Shown here one piece after another: positions 28,526 to 37,857 of a stretch of DNA of 64,000 nucleotides (positions are counted from its first letter, which is position 1; every line of letters starts with the position of its first letter). A model generated the notes under the pieces. That model had not been told where the DNA came from and did not search any database. It was given only the letters and a program-made list of their open reading frames with translations. The position numbers and the translations under genes are program-made. This DNA is from Caryophanon tenue (lineage in GTDB: Bacteria; Bacillota; Bacilli; Bacillales_A; Planococcaceae), in contig NZ_MASJ01000003.1 in assembly GCF_001700315.1 (NCBI RefSeq), positions 372,001 to 436,000 on the forward strand. Reading direction: 5' to 3'.

Positions 28526-29758
28526 ATGGTTCAAATTTATACATGTCAAAACGGTGTGCGTATCGTGTCAGAGCACGTACCATACGTACATTCAGTTACA
28601 ATCGGAATTTGGGTAGATGCGGGGTCTCGTTATGAATTACCACATGAAAATGGTATTACACATTTTATTGAGCATATGTTATTTAAAGGCACACAATCGC
28701 GTACAGCGCGTCAAATTGCCGAAGCGTTTGACCGTATCGGTGGCGAAATTAATGCCTTTACATCGAAGGAAAATACATGTTATTACACGAAAGTGTTAGC
28801 GCATCACGGCGAACATGCGATGGATATGCTCGCAGATATGTTTTTCAACTCGGCATTCCGACAAGAAGATATTGAGCGTGAGCAACAAGTGGTATTAGAA
28901 GAAATTTTAATGAGTGAAGATGCAGCAGATGATGATATTCACGAAAAGCTATGGTTTGAGATGTATCCAAAAGACGCGCTCGGCTTACCGATTTTAGGAA
29001 CAGCGCAAACGTTAGAAACGTTTAATGCAGATATGATTCGTAGTTATATGGATAAACATTATGCACCGGAAAATGTTGTTATTTCAGTTGCTGGGAACGT
29101 CTCAACGGCATTGATTCAACATATTGAGCAGTTATTTGGTCATTACGGTCGCACCGAAAAATTCGTGAAGTCTGAATTGACGTACCCAACATTTACAGCA
29201 GGATCTTATATGCAAGAGCGTGATATCGAGCAGTCACATGTGGCGATGAGTTATCCAGCAATCGATTGTAAAGATTCACGCTTTTATAGCTTTGTTGCCC
29301 TGAATAATTTAATTGGTGGCAATATGAGCTCACGTTTATTCCAAGAAGTGCGTGAAGAGCGTGGTTTAGCGTACACAATTTTCTCATATGAGACAGCATA
29401 TGCCGATGTTGGCGCATTTACGATTTATGGGAGTACAAGTAATAAACAAATGCCGGTGTTATTACAGACGATTGATGATACATTAGCAAGCATTGTGAAG
29501 TCAGGTATTACGTACGAAGAGTTATCGAATGCCAAAGAACAGCTGAAAGCAAGTGTTGTGCTCGGCATTGAATCAATGGAAACGCGCATGAGTCGTAACG
29601 GTAAAGCTGAGCTTATTTATGGTAAACATAAAACGATTGATGATGTCATTGCGGGTGTAGATGCTATTTCAATGGAAGTATGTCAGGAGTTAATTGAAGA
29701 AATGTTAACGAAAGAACGTGCTATTGCGATTATCCAAGGTACAGAAGACGATGAATAA
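28526..29758 (+). CDS. mlpA: M16 family zinc processing protease (MlpA/YmxG)
   Basis: The 410-residue protein is an M16B peptidase like B. subtilis MlpA. The inverted zinc motif HxxEH is intact in HFIEHMLFKGTQSR (about residues 46-59), and the downstream glutamate occurs in REQQVVLEEI (about 119-128). The second half (from about 220) is the inactive-like partner lobe with LNNLIGGNMSSRLFQEVREERGLAY. AAAGGAG precedes the ATG. In B. subtilis ylxY lies between pnp and mlpA; here it is absent. Confidence 0.93.
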   Translation: MVQIYTCQNGVRIVSEHVPYVHSVTIGIWVDAGSRYELPHENGITHFIEHMLFKGTQSRTARQIAEAFDRIGGEINAFTSKENTCYYTKVLAHHGEHAMDMLADMFFNSAFRQEDIEREQQVVLEEILMSEDAADDDIHEKLWFEMYPKDALGLPILGTAQTLETFNADMIRSYMDKHYAPENVVISVAGNVSTALIQHIEQLFGHYGRTEKFVKSELTYPTFTAGSYMQERDIEQSHVAMSYPAIDCKDSRFYSFVALNNLIGGNMSSRLFQEVREERGLAYTIFSYETAYADVGAFTIYGSTSNKQMPVLLQTIDDTLASIVKSGITYEELSNAKEQLKASVVLGIESMETRMSRNGKAELIYGKHKTIDDVIAGVDAISMEVCQELIEEMLTKERAIAIIQGTEDDE

Positions 29759-29839
29759 GCAATCGCTATGAGCAGTAGTTTTTCATCAATAGATGTATTA
29801 CGGGTGCGTTCGTTATGTAGAGTAGCACCTAAAGCAGAA

Positions 29840-29883
29840 AAATAGCCTTCAGCAGTTGTCGTTGCTGAAGGCTATTTCTTTTG
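29840..29883. terminator. Terminator after mlpA, possibly bidirectional
   Basis: Hairpin AAATAGCCTTCAGCA/TGCTGAAGGCTATTT followed by CTTTT on the + strand and preceded by A-rich sequence, so it can also end the minus-strand small gene. Confidence 0.8.
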
Positions 29884-29942
29884 TCCCGGTCTCGTTTTTT
29901 TCTGCCTGGCCCCTTTTTTAGGGAGACATTTGCAGCGATGCG

Positions 29943-30092
29943 TCATTTTTTGCGCTGAATGATGGTCGTAAAATAAATAAGACAGCCAATCATGCATAAA
30001 AAACCACCGATGCTAATGCGGATAGTAATATCAAAGTCGTCCAAAATAAGCAATGCTTGGAGCAAAAAAAGTAGAACTAATAAGTAACCCAT
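29943..30092 (-). CDS. Small 49-residue membrane protein
   Basis: The only minus-strand gene I can support. It encodes MGYLLVLLFLLQALLILDDF and so on for 49 residues, with two hydrophobic segments (about 3-17 and 24-45) and an RKK tail, so probably a two-helix membrane protein. AGGAGG lies seven bases before this ATG on the minus strand; a second ATG six bases further upstream is too close to that site. A TATAAT box lies just upstream on the minus strand. It occupies the mlpA-asd gap where B. subtilis has ymxH and spoVFA/B. Function unknown. Confidence 0.65.
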   Translation of the reverse strand: MGYLLVLLFLLQALLILDDFDITIRISIGGFLCMIGCLIYFTTIIQRKK

Positions 30093-30295
30093 CAACATTC
30101 CTCCTGATTATATTTTGATAGTTTTTTTACGTGAAATAGGCTAAAATAACACTAGTATAACTGTATAAAAATAATTAAAGATTAGTTATTTATACAATTT
30201 TTTAAAAACTAAGATTTTTGTACTCAATTCGCACTTTGTATGGTACAATAGCACACATTATGTAATATGTTAATATTTGAGGAGAGATGAATACA

Positions 30296-31336
30296 ATGAC
30301 AAAGCAATTAAACGTTGCTGTAGTCGGAGCTACAGGCGCAGTCGGAACAAAAATGATGGAGAAACTTATTGAGCGTAAGTTCCCAATCAAGTCAATTAAA
30401 TTTTTAGCATCTGCTCGCTCAGCAGGTAACCCAATCGAATTTAATGGTTCTACATATACAATTGAAGAAGCGACACCAGAAAGCTTTGAAGGTGTGGACG
30501 TAGCGTTATTCTCAGCAGGTGGTGCTGTTTCAGAAGCATTAGCACCAGAAGCAGCAAAACGCGGTGCTGTTGTAATTGATAACACAAGCCACTTCCGTAT
30601 GGACCCAGAAGTGCCACTTGTTGTACCGGAAGTAAACCGTCATGTATTAAAAGACATTCCAAAAGGCATTATTGCTAACCCGAACTGTTCAACAATTCAA
30701 ATGGTAGCAGCATTACAACCATTACGTGAAAAATTCGGTTTAACAAAAGTAGTCGTTTCTACATATCAAGCTGTTTCAGGTTCAGGGATTGCAGCGATTG
30801 ATGAATTAAAAGCACAATCAGCAAACTGGGATGCAGGCAAAAACGTTGAAGCAAATGTGTTACCAGTAAAATCAGATGTGAAGCATTACCCAATCGCGCG
30901 TAACGTGATTCCGCAAATTGATAAATTTACGGAAAATGGCTTCACATATGAAGAAATGAAAATGATTAATGAAACGAAAAAAATTATGGAAATGCCAACA
31001 TTAAGTGTTGCGGCAACATGTGTACGCGTACCGGTTGTATCAGGTCACTCAGAATCTGTTTACATCGAGCTTGAGCAAGAAGTGTCTGTTGCAGATGTTT
31101 TCGAAGCATTACGTCATGCACCAGGTATCGTATTAGAAGATGACATTGCGACACAAACATACCCAATGCCAATTTTCGCTGAGAACGAGGACCCAACTTT
31201 TGTAGGGCGTATCCGTCAAGATTTAGATAACAAAAAAGGCTTCCACTTATGGATTGTTGCAGATAACTTATTAAAAGGTGCTGCACTTAACTCAATTCAA
31301 ATCGCAGAAGCTATGTTAGAGGATAACTTACTATAA
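30296..31336 (+). CDS. asd: Aspartate-semialdehyde dehydrogenase
   Basis: Asd reduces aspartyl phosphate to aspartate semialdehyde, the branch point to lysine/diaminopimelate, threonine and methionine. The 346-residue product has the NADP-binding VVGATGAVGTKMM start, the nucleophile Cys in ANPNCSTIQM (about residue 129) and VSGHSESVYIE with the catalytic His. Start chosen at ATG 30296, 11 bases after GAGGAG; ATG 30287 is only 2 bases from it. dapA follows after 15 bases. Confidence 0.96.
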   Translation: MTKQLNVAVVGATGAVGTKMMEKLIERKFPIKSIKFLASARSAGNPIEFNGSTYTIEEATPESFEGVDVALFSAGGAVSEALAPEAAKRGAVVIDNTSHFRMDPEVPLVVPEVNRHVLKDIPKGIIANPNCSTIQMVAALQPLREKFGLTKVVVSTYQAVSGSGIAAIDELKAQSANWDAGKNVEANVLPVKSDVKHYPIARNVIPQIDKFTENGFTYEEMKMINETKKIMEMPTLSVAATCVRVPVVSGHSESVYIELEQEVSVADVFEALRHAPGIVLEDDIATQTYPMPIFAENEDPTFVGRIRQDLDNKKGFHLWIVADNLLKGAALNSIQIAEAMLEDNLL

Positions 31337-31351
31337 GGAGCGTGCTTTCAA

Positions 31352-32245
31352 ATGAATCTTGGTCGTGTAGCAACAGCAATGATTACGCCGTTTAAAAAAG
31401 ACGGCACAATCAATTATCCAGAATTAGAACGTATTATTAATCACTTAATTGACAACGGCACAGACGCCATTGTTGCGTGTGGGACAACTTCAGAAAACCC
31501 GACGATGTCAACAGAGGAGAAAATTGAAGTTGTGCGTTTCACAGTTGAAAAAGTAGCAGGTCGTGTGCCAGTTATCGCTGGTACGGGTGATAACGAAACC
31601 GCTTATTCAATTATGATGACACATAAGGCAGAAGAAAATGGTGCAGACGGCATTATGTTAGTAACACCTTACTACAATAAGCCGAACCAACAAGGGATGT
31701 ATGCCCATTTCACAACAATCGCGAAAGAAACGAAGCTCCCTGTTATGCTCTATAACGTGCCAGGTCGTACCGGTGCAAACTGTAAAGCAGAAACGACGGT
31801 TGCATTAAGTAAAATTCACAATATTACATGCGTTAAAGAAGCAAGTGGCGATTTAGACCAAATGGGTGACATTATTGAAAATGTGGACGAGGACTTTATC
31901 GTTTATAGCGGTGACGATGGTTTAACATTACCGTTACTAGCGATTGGTGGTCGTGGTATTATTTCAGTAGCGTCACATGTTATTGGTAACGATATGCAAA
32001 AGATGATTAAAGCATTTGATGAAGGGCGTCATGCTGATGCAGCAGCCATTCACCGTGCGATGTTACCGCTTGTTCGTGCCTTATTTGCACAGCCGAACCC
32101 ATCACCGATTAAATATGCGATGACGAAGCTTGGATTTGATACGCTAGATGTACGTTTGCCAATGGTTGAAATGACAGATGATGAAAAAGATGCATTCGAC
32201 CGCATTTGGGATACATATCAAGAGAAAGCAAAGAATTTTAAGTAA
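31352..32245 (+). CDS. dapA: 4-hydroxy-tetrahydrodipicolinate synthase
   Basis: DapA condenses pyruvate with aspartate semialdehyde, the first committed step to diaminopimelate and lysine. The 297-residue TIM barrel has GTTSENPTMSTEEK (about residues 44-57), VTPYYNKPNQQGMYAHF with the catalytic Tyr, and the Schiff-base Lys in ITCVKEASGD (about 163). AAGGAG precedes the ATG. dapG, next to it in B. subtilis, is absent here; the asd-dapA pair is followed by a terminator. Confidence 0.96.
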   Translation: MNLGRVATAMITPFKKDGTINYPELERIINHLIDNGTDAIVACGTTSENPTMSTEEKIEVVRFTVEKVAGRVPVIAGTGDNETAYSIMMTHKAEENGADGIMLVTPYYNKPNQQGMYAHFTTIAKETKLPVMLYNVPGRTGANCKAETTVALSKIHNITCVKEASGDLDQMGDIIENVDEDFIVYSGDDGLTLPLLAIGGRGIISVASHVIGNDMQKMIKAFDEGRHADAAAIHRAMLPLVRALFAQPNPSPIKYAMTKLGFDTLDVRLPMVEMTDDEKDAFDRIWDTYQEKAKNFK

Positions 32246-32262
32246 GACTTGAATCATGAATG

Positions 32263-32304
32263 AATAGACATTGGCGTATTTTCATACGTCGATGTCTATT
32301 TTTA
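32263..32304 (+). terminator. Terminator after dapA
   Basis: Hairpin ATAGACATTGGCGTAT/ATACGTCGATGTCTAT with a TTTC loop and small mismatches, followed by TTTTTAT. Confidence 0.85.
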
Positions 32305-32432
32305 TATGAGTGCATAGCGAAAAAATGTTTGATAGAGGATCGAGTGCAAAAAACGAGAGGTTCTTGAAATAACGGAATGACAATAGTTTTGCTCAATAAT
32401 TTTTCGGAATGTGAAGATTTTCTCTTTTTTGT

Positions 32433-32462
32433 TTGTACAAACTGTAAACAACACCGTATAAT
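32433..32462 (+). promoter_or_regulatory. Sigma-A promoter for rnjB, overlapped by a palindrome
   Basis: TTGTAC and TATAAT with an 18-base spacer. The -35 lies inside a perfect 12-base palindrome, GTTTGTACAAAC (32431-32442), a possible operator. Confidence 0.7.
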
Positions 32463-32508
32463 AAGGACAAGTGGTTGTTGTTCGGGATATTTTTTAGGAG
32501 GAAATAAC

Positions 32509-34176
32509 GTGACGAAAACAAAAAATGAATTAATTCGAGTAATCCCTCTCGGCGGTGTCGGAGAGATTGGTAAAGCAATGTACGTAATTGAAATTGACGA
32601 AGAATTATTCGTCGTGGATAGCGGGTTAATGTTCCCAGAAGATGAGATGCTAGGCATTGATATCGTTATTCCAGATATTACGTATTTAGAAGAAAATAAA
32701 GACCGCGTAAAAGGGATTTTCTTAACGCACGGTCATGAAGATGCGATTGGGTCAATTGCGTATGTATTACGTAAAATTAAAGCACCTGTATATGGTTCAA
32801 AGTTAACGATTGCATTAGCAAAAGAACACTTAAAGGACTTACCAGCACCATACCAAGTGAAGTTCTTTGAAGTGACAAATCGTAGCCGTATGAACTTTAA
32901 CTCAACACACGTAACGTTCTTCCATACGACACATAGTATTCCTGATTCATTAGGAATTGTGTTCCATACATCAGAAGGCGCTATCGTGCATACAGGTGAG
33001 TTTAAATTCGACCAATCGGCACAAGGTAAATTTAGACCAGATTTAGCAAAAATGGCACAGCTCGGTGAAGACGGCGTGTTCATGCTATTATCGGATTCTA
33101 CAGAAGCAGAGCGTCCAGGATATACAACATCTGAAGCAGTCGTGAATGACCACTTAGCAAAAACATTCCATTCGGCACCAGGTCGTTTAATCGTGGCATT
33201 ATATGCTTCAAACTTTATTCGTATTCAACAAGTATTGCATCAAGCGCATGCATCAAACCGTAAAATCGCAATTATCGGAAAGCCACTTGAAAAAGTTGTC
33301 GATTTAGGTGTGAATTTAAGCTATTTAGAAGTGGAAGAAGATACAATTATTCCAATTCAAGATATTCATAAATACAATGATGACGAGCTAGCGATTATTG
33401 CAACCGGTAATCAAGGCGAGCCTTTAGATGCATTAGATAAAATTGTACGTAAGCATCACCGTGAATTAAAAATTAAAGATACCGATTCAGTCTTAATTAC
33501 ATTTACGCCATCACCATCAATGGAAGTACAAATGTTCCATACGATGAACAATTTAGCAAAAGCGGGCGCTACTGTCTTAACATCGGATAAGAAAGTACAC
33601 GTATCTGGTCACGGTAGCCAAGAAGATTTAAAATTAATGTTAAACTTAATGAAGCCAAAATATTTTGTGCCAATTCAAGGTGAATACCGTATGTTAATTG
33701 CGCACTCAAAATTAGCGCAAACATTAGGAATGCCAAAATCACAAATTTTCATTGCTGAAAAAGGCGATATCGTTGAATTTAAGAGCAATAAAGTACGTAT
33801 GAGCGGACGTGTCCAAGCCGGAAATGTGTTAATTGATGGTTCGGGTGTTGGCGATGTCGGCAATATCGTATTACGTGACCGTAAGCTGTTATCACAAGAT
33901 GGTATTTTCATCGTTGTTGTCACATTAAACCGTGCACAAAAGAAAATTGCGTCAGGTCCGGAAATTTTATCACGTGGCTTCGTATATGTACGTGAATCAG
34001 AAGAGCTTATGCAAGAGTCTGCTAATATTGCCCGCAACGTTATTGAAAAATACGTGGGGAAAGAAACATTTGAATGGACAAATATTAAGCAAGAAATTCG
34101 CGATACATTAAACCAATATTTATTCCAAAAAACAAAGCGTCGTCCAATGATTATTCCAATCATTATGGAATATTAA
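32509..34176 (+). CDS. rnjB: Ribonuclease J2
   Basis: RNase J2 pairs with RNase J1 in mRNA decay and maturation. The 555-residue protein (same length as B. subtilis RnjB) has the metallo-beta-lactamase fold with LTHGHEDAIGS (about residues 74-84), beta-CASP domain motifs and a C-terminal domain. The usual HxHxDH metal motif is HGHEDA here, missing the last His; B. subtilis J2 is similarly degenerate and has weak nuclease activity, which is why I call it J2. Start is GTG after TTAGGAGG; the frame is open upstream across the promoter but has no better site. Confidence 0.93.
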   Translation: MTKTKNELIRVIPLGGVGEIGKAMYVIEIDEELFVVDSGLMFPEDEMLGIDIVIPDITYLEENKDRVKGIFLTHGHEDAIGSIAYVLRKIKAPVYGSKLTIALAKEHLKDLPAPYQVKFFEVTNRSRMNFNSTHVTFFHTTHSIPDSLGIVFHTSEGAIVHTGEFKFDQSAQGKFRPDLAKMAQLGEDGVFMLLSDSTEAERPGYTTSEAVVNDHLAKTFHSAPGRLIVALYASNFIRIQQVLHQAHASNRKIAIIGKPLEKVVDLGVNLSYLEVEEDTIIPIQDIHKYNDDELAIIATGNQGEPLDALDKIVRKHHRELKIKDTDSVLITFTPSPSMEVQMFHTMNNLAKAGATVLTSDKKVHVSGHGSQEDLKLMLNLMKPKYFVPIQGEYRMLIAHSKLAQTLGMPKSQIFIAEKGDIVEFKSNKVRMSGRVQAGNVLIDGSGVGDVGNIVLRDRKLLSQDGIFIVVVTLNRAQKKIASGPEILSRGFVYVRESEELMQESANIARNVIEKYVGKETFEWTNIKQEIRDTLNQYLFQKTKRRPMIIPIIMEY

Positions 34177-34197
34177 GCCGAATAATTTGTTATGATT

Positions 34198-34233
34198 CAC
34201 ACACATGATGCATCTGCATTGTGTGTGTTTTTC
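34198..34233 (+). terminator. Terminator after rnjB
   Basis: Hairpin CACACACATGATGC/GCATTGTGTGTG (one bulge) followed by TTTTTCG. Confidence 0.8.
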
Positions 34234-34270
34234 GTTTGTTACATCGTGTGTGAAGTCCTTTTGTTTAGCT

Positions 34271-34299
34271 TTGACAATCGTTTCAAATAACCATACGAT
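34271..34299 (+). promoter_or_regulatory. Sigma-A promoter for ftsK
   Basis: A consensus TTGACA and TACGAT with a 17-base spacer, 72 bases before the start codon. Confidence 0.8.
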
Positions 34300-34370
34300 A
34301 ATAGAGAGAACTTTTTGTGCTCAAAAAACGTCTGAAAAACAGCTGGTCATCGTAAGAAAGAGGTGAAGAA

Positions 34371-36806
34371 ATGGCTCAGCCAAAAAAGAAAGAAAGTTCT
34401 CAACCAACCGCGTCGAAGCGAACGACGCGTAAACAAACAAATACCGCAACGGCCAATAAGCCGAAGCGTCCAACACAGGCGAAGAAATCGCAAAAAGAGG
34501 TTGGTGCAACGGTACGGGATGCAGCAGGAGACATGGTCAATGTTATGAAGTTTCATCCACTGGCATATGAAATTACCGGCATTTTATTAATTGCGCTTGC
34601 CGTCGTTATTTTCCAAGAATACGGTGTAGTTGGACGTGCATTGCAGTCCACTGCGCGCTTTTTCTTTGGAAATTTACATTTTTTCGTCCCGCTTAGTTTA
34701 ATTTTAATTGCCATTGCGTGTATGTTACGACGTAAGGTAGCCATTAAAAACCGCATTGTTATCGGGATTAGCTTACTGTTTATGAGTTTCCTTATTTTTA
34801 GTCACGCATTATTATTTGAACAGCTAATGGCCGTTAATAATGTCGCATCAACATCTGTGTTAAAACAAACATGGAATATTTTAATTACGACAGGTGGCGT
34901 CGAAAATCGTTCAGGTGCGCTCGGTGGTGGGATTATCGGTGGGCTTTTATATAGCGTGCTAGCCGTGTTATTTGATACAACAGGTGCGAAAGTGGTGGCG
35001 TGGGTGCTACTGCTTGTCGGTGTCTTATTATTAACGGGTAAAGCGCTCATGCCTATCGTGACAACTCAGTTACAGCGTGGTAAAGAAGCGTTGCTGACAA
35101 AATTCCGTACGTTCAAACAACAGCGTCGTCTAAAAAAAGATGTAGAAGATGTAATGGAAGATGATACACAACCTGTTGTTGAAAAGCGACCAGCGCGTAC
35201 AAAAAAGCCAGCCGTTGCGTTATCGGCTGAAGAGGTTGCCGAAGTGAAACAACAGGTCTCTGTTGAAGAAGAGGAACCAATCGTCATCAAAACATTTGCA
35301 GAGCGTGTAAATGACGAAAAGCCGTTTACAACTGGCAAAAAGCAGGAATATAAACAGCAACAGCCGGAAATGCCAACTGAATTACAGGAAGATGATGAAG
35401 CGGGTCCTTATGTATTGCCGTCTATCGACATATTGCAACGTTCAGCAGCGCAAGACCAAAGCGAAGAAAAGCGCAATGCGGAGATGAATAAAAAACGTCT
35501 TGAACAAACATTTGAAAGCTTTAATGTTCGGGCAAAAGTGACGAATGTATTGTTAGGGCCAGCTGTCACAAAATATGAAGTGACGCCAGAGCCGGGGTAT
35601 AAAATTAGTAAAATTGTGAGCTTACAAGATGATTTAGCATTAGCACTTGCCGCCAAAGATATTCGTATTGAAGCGCCAATTCCAGGGAAATCAGCTGTAG
35701 GAATTGAAGTGCCAAATAGCGAAATCGCGGTTGTCACATTACGTGATGTGCTTGAAACAGATGCCAATAATAAACCAGAATCGAAATTAATGATTGGGTT
35801 TGGTATTGATGTGACAGGTGAACCGATATTAGCCGAACTGAATAAAATGCCTCATTTACTCGTTGCTGGTTCAACAGGTAGCGGGAAAAGTGTGTGTATT
35901 AATGGCATTATTGTGTCGATTATTATGCGCGCAAAACCCCATGAAGTAAAAATGATGATGATTGACCCAAAAATGGTCGAACTGAATGTGTATAATGGCA
36001 TTCCGCATCTATTGGCACCGGTTGTAACAGATCCACGTAAAGCAGCCCAAGCATTGCAAAAAGTGGTATCTGAAATGGAGCGTCGTTATGAGTTATTTTC
36101 ACATACGGGGACACGTAACATTGAAGGGTATAATAATCATGTGATGGAACATAATGAATCGACTGGGGAGAAACATCCGAAATTGCCGTATATTGTCGTG
36201 ATTGTAGACGAATTAGCGGACTTAATGATGGTTGCGTCTAATGAAGTGGAAGATGCCATTATGCGTTTAGCACAAATGGCGCGTGCAGCAGGGATTCACT
36301 TAATTATTGCGACACAACGTCCTTCTGTAGATGTTATTACCGGTATTATTAAAGCAAATATCCCGTCACGTATTGCGTTTGCGGTATCGTCAGCGATTGA
36401 TTCGCGTACGATTTTAGATATGAGTGGGGCAGAGAAATTACTTGGCCGTGGTGATATGCTCTTTATGCCAGCAGGTGTATCGAAGCCGACCCGTGTACAA
36501 GGTGCATTTTTATCCGATAAGGAAGTAGAGAGTATAACACAATTTGTCATTGACCAACAAAAAGCACAGTATGAAGAGAGCATGATCCCAACAGATGAGG
36601 ACGTTATTGCGCCCGATGATGAGGTAGATGCCCTTTATTTAGATGCAGTGGACTTAGTGGTGGACATGCAAAGTGCTTCCGTATCGATGTTACAACGAAA
36701 ATTTAAAATTGGTTATTCACGTGCAGCACGTATTGTCGACCAGATGGAAGCCCGCGGAATCGTAGGACCTTCTGAAGGTTCGAAGCCACGTAAAGTACTG
36801 GTATAA
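34371..36806 (+). CDS. ftsK: FtsK/SpoIIIE family DNA translocase
   Basis: This 811-residue pump moves chromosomal DNA through the closing septum. It has a basic N-terminus, four membrane helices (about residues 60-235), a charged linker, a RecA-like motor with Walker A GSTGSGKS (about 502-509) and Walker [14 protein letters not shown], and a C-terminal gamma winged helix ([24 protein letters not shown]) that reads polar sequences. It occupies the spoIIIE locus of B. subtilis (SpoIIIE 787 residues). In a non-sporulating host it would act in vegetative chromosome segregation. Confidence 0.93.
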   Translation: MAQPKKKESSQPTASKRTTRKQTNTATANKPKRPTQAKKSQKEVGATVRDAAGDMVNVMKFHPLAYEITGILLIALAVVIFQEYGVVGRALQSTARFFFGNLHFFVPLSLILIAIACMLRRKVAIKNRIVIGISLLFMSFLIFSHALLFEQLMAVNNVASTSVLKQTWNILITTGGVENRSGALGGGIIGGLLYSVLAVLFDTTGAKVVAWVLLLVGVLLLTGKALMPIVTTQLQRGKEALLTKFRTFKQQRRLKKDVEDVMEDDTQPVVEKRPARTKKPAVALSAEEVAEVKQQVSVEEEEPIVIKTFAERVNDEKPFTTGKKQEYKQQQPEMPTELQEDDEAGPYVLPSIDILQRSAAQDQSEEKRNAEMNKKRLEQTFESFNVRAKVTNVLLGPAVTKYEVTPEPGYKISKIVSLQDDLALALAAKDIRIEAPIPGKSAVGIEVPNSEIAVVTLRDVLETDANNKPESKLMIGFGIDVTGEPILAELNKMPHLLVAGSTGSGKSVCINGIIVSIIMRAKPHEVKMMMIDPKMVELNVYNGIPHLLAPVVTDPRKAAQALQKVVSEMERRYELFSHTGTRNIEGYNNHVMEHNESTGEKHPKLPYIVVIVDELADLMMVASNEVEDAIMRLAQMARAAGIHLIIATQRPSVDVITGIIKANIPSRIAFAVSSAIDSRTILDMSGAEKLLGRGDMLFMPAGVSKPTRVQGAFLSDKEVESITQFVIDQQKAQYEESMIPTDEDVIAPDDEVDALYLDAVDLVVDMQSASVSMLQRKFKIGYSRAARIVDQMEARGIVGPSEGSKPRKVLV

Positions 36807-36815
36807 CAGCATTTT

Positions 36816-36864
36816 GAGAGGAATAGAGCAGACAACTATGTAGAGGTTCTATTCCTCTCTTTTT
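36816..36864 (+). terminator. Terminator after ftsK
   Basis: Hairpin GAGAGGAATAGA/TCTATTCCTCTC with a long loop, followed by TTTTT. Confidence 0.85.
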
Positions 36865-36903
36865 AAACATTTTTTATAATCGGAATCATTAAAATTTTCT
36901 GTA

Positions 36904-36917
36904 TGAAAACGTTTTCT
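36904..36917 (+). promoter_or_regulatory. cre-like palindrome
   Basis: TGAAAACGTTTTCT matches the catabolite-responsive element consensus TGWAANCGNTNWCA at all but the last base, with a perfect 12-base palindromic core. It lies 157 bases before the GntR gene and its nucleoside importer, a plausible CcpA target. Confidence 0.4.
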
Positions 36918-36970
36918 GTCACAATTGCCAAAAAATCGCTGAAATTAGGATTAATTATTACACATTAATT

Positions 36971-37003
36971 CGAAAAGTATTCCCTTTTAATGCGAAAAGT
37001 GTT
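36971..37003 (+). repeat. Direct repeats upstream of the GntR gene
   Basis: CGAAAAGTATT (36971-36981) and CGAAAAGTGTT (36993-37003) are 22 bases apart, two helical turns, close to an AT-rich possible -10 region (TATATTAT). Possible protein binding sites. Confidence 0.4.
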
Positions 37004-37035
37004 ATATTATTTCTCGATTAGTAGGGATGTTTTAC

Positions 37036-37049
37036 ATCAGATGTCTGAT
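37036..37049. promoter_or_regulatory. Candidate GntR operator palindrome
   Basis: ATCAGA-TG-TCTGAT is a perfect inverted repeat 24 bases before the GTG start of the GntR-type regulator, the usual place for an autoregulatory operator. Confidence 0.4.
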
Positions 37050-37073
37050 TTCTAACTTTGGTGGTGGTTAAAG

Positions 37074-37805
37074 GTGACTATTAAATCTGATCATCGTCAT
37101 TTGTACTTGCAAGTAATTGATCGACTAAAATCAGATATTGAACAAGGTATTTTCCGTGAAAACGAGAAGTTACCGTCAGAATTCGAATTATCTAAATTAT
37201 TAGGCGTGAGCCGTGCGACATTACGCGAAGCGTTACGATTACTTGAAGAAGAAAATGTGATTATTCGTCGACATGGTGTTGGGACGTTTGTTAACCCAAA
37301 ACCTGTATTTACATCAGGGATTGAGCAACTTACGAGTATCTCTTCAATGATAGAGAATGCTGGCATGGTACCGGGTACAGAATTTTTAAGTGCTCTTGAG
37401 ATTGTGCCTTCTGAAGATGATATGAAGCGTTTTGAAAGTACAGAGAACGATAAAATAATCACAATAGAGCGAGTGCGGACAGCTGATGGCGAACCAGTCG
37501 TTTATTGTGTCGATCAGGCGCCAACAAGTCTACTTCCGAGTGACTTTGCAAACAGCGAGCAACGAGAGTCGATTTTTGAGGCGATTGAGCAAACAGGTGC
37601 TGTACGTGTAGCGTATGCAGTTACATATATTGATCCTGTTGGCTATCATGAAAAAGCGTCTCCGATTTTAAAATGTAATCGGGACACAGCGTTATTAGTA
37701 TTAAAACAAGCACACTACGATGAGCAAGATCGCGTAGTGTTATATTCAAAAAATTATTTCCGAGCTGATAAGTTCAGCTTCCATGTAGTACGCAAACGGG
37801 TGTAA
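37074..37805 (+). CDS. GntR/HutC family transcriptional regulator
   Basis: The 243-residue protein has an N-terminal GntR winged helix (residues 8-75, with [35 protein letters not shown] in two parts) and a C-terminal UTRA ligand-binding domain (about 95-238), the HutC subfamily plan. B. subtilis YmfC occupies the same place after spoIIIE. GTG start preceded by GGTGGT. The adjacent lipoprotein gene follows after 52 bases without a terminator, so it probably regulates the nucleoside importer and itself. The effector is unknown. Confidence 0.9.
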   Translation: MTIKSDHRHLYLQVIDRLKSDIEQGIFRENEKLPSEFELSKLLGVSRATLREALRLLEEENVIIRRHGVGTFVNPKPVFTSGIEQLTSISSMIENAGMVPGTEFLSALEIVPSEDDMKRFESTENDKIITIERVRTADGEPVVYCVDQAPTSLLPSDFANSEQRESIFEAIEQTGAVRVAYAVTYIDPVGYHEKASPILKCNRDTALLVLKQAHYDEQDRVVLYSKNYFRADKFSFHVVRKRV

Positions 37806-37857
37806 AACATTCTTCCGTATTACCTGCTAATTATAAAATTCTAGGGGGATTCTCAAA

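Noticed and set aside
32509-34176. RNase J1 (rnjA)
   Set aside because: The degenerate HGHEDA metal motif and the place after dapA match RNase J2.
37806-37857. Purine riboswitch upstream of the nucleoside-binding lipoprotein
   Set aside because: None of the conserved core segments is present in the short gap or upstream of the regulator gene.
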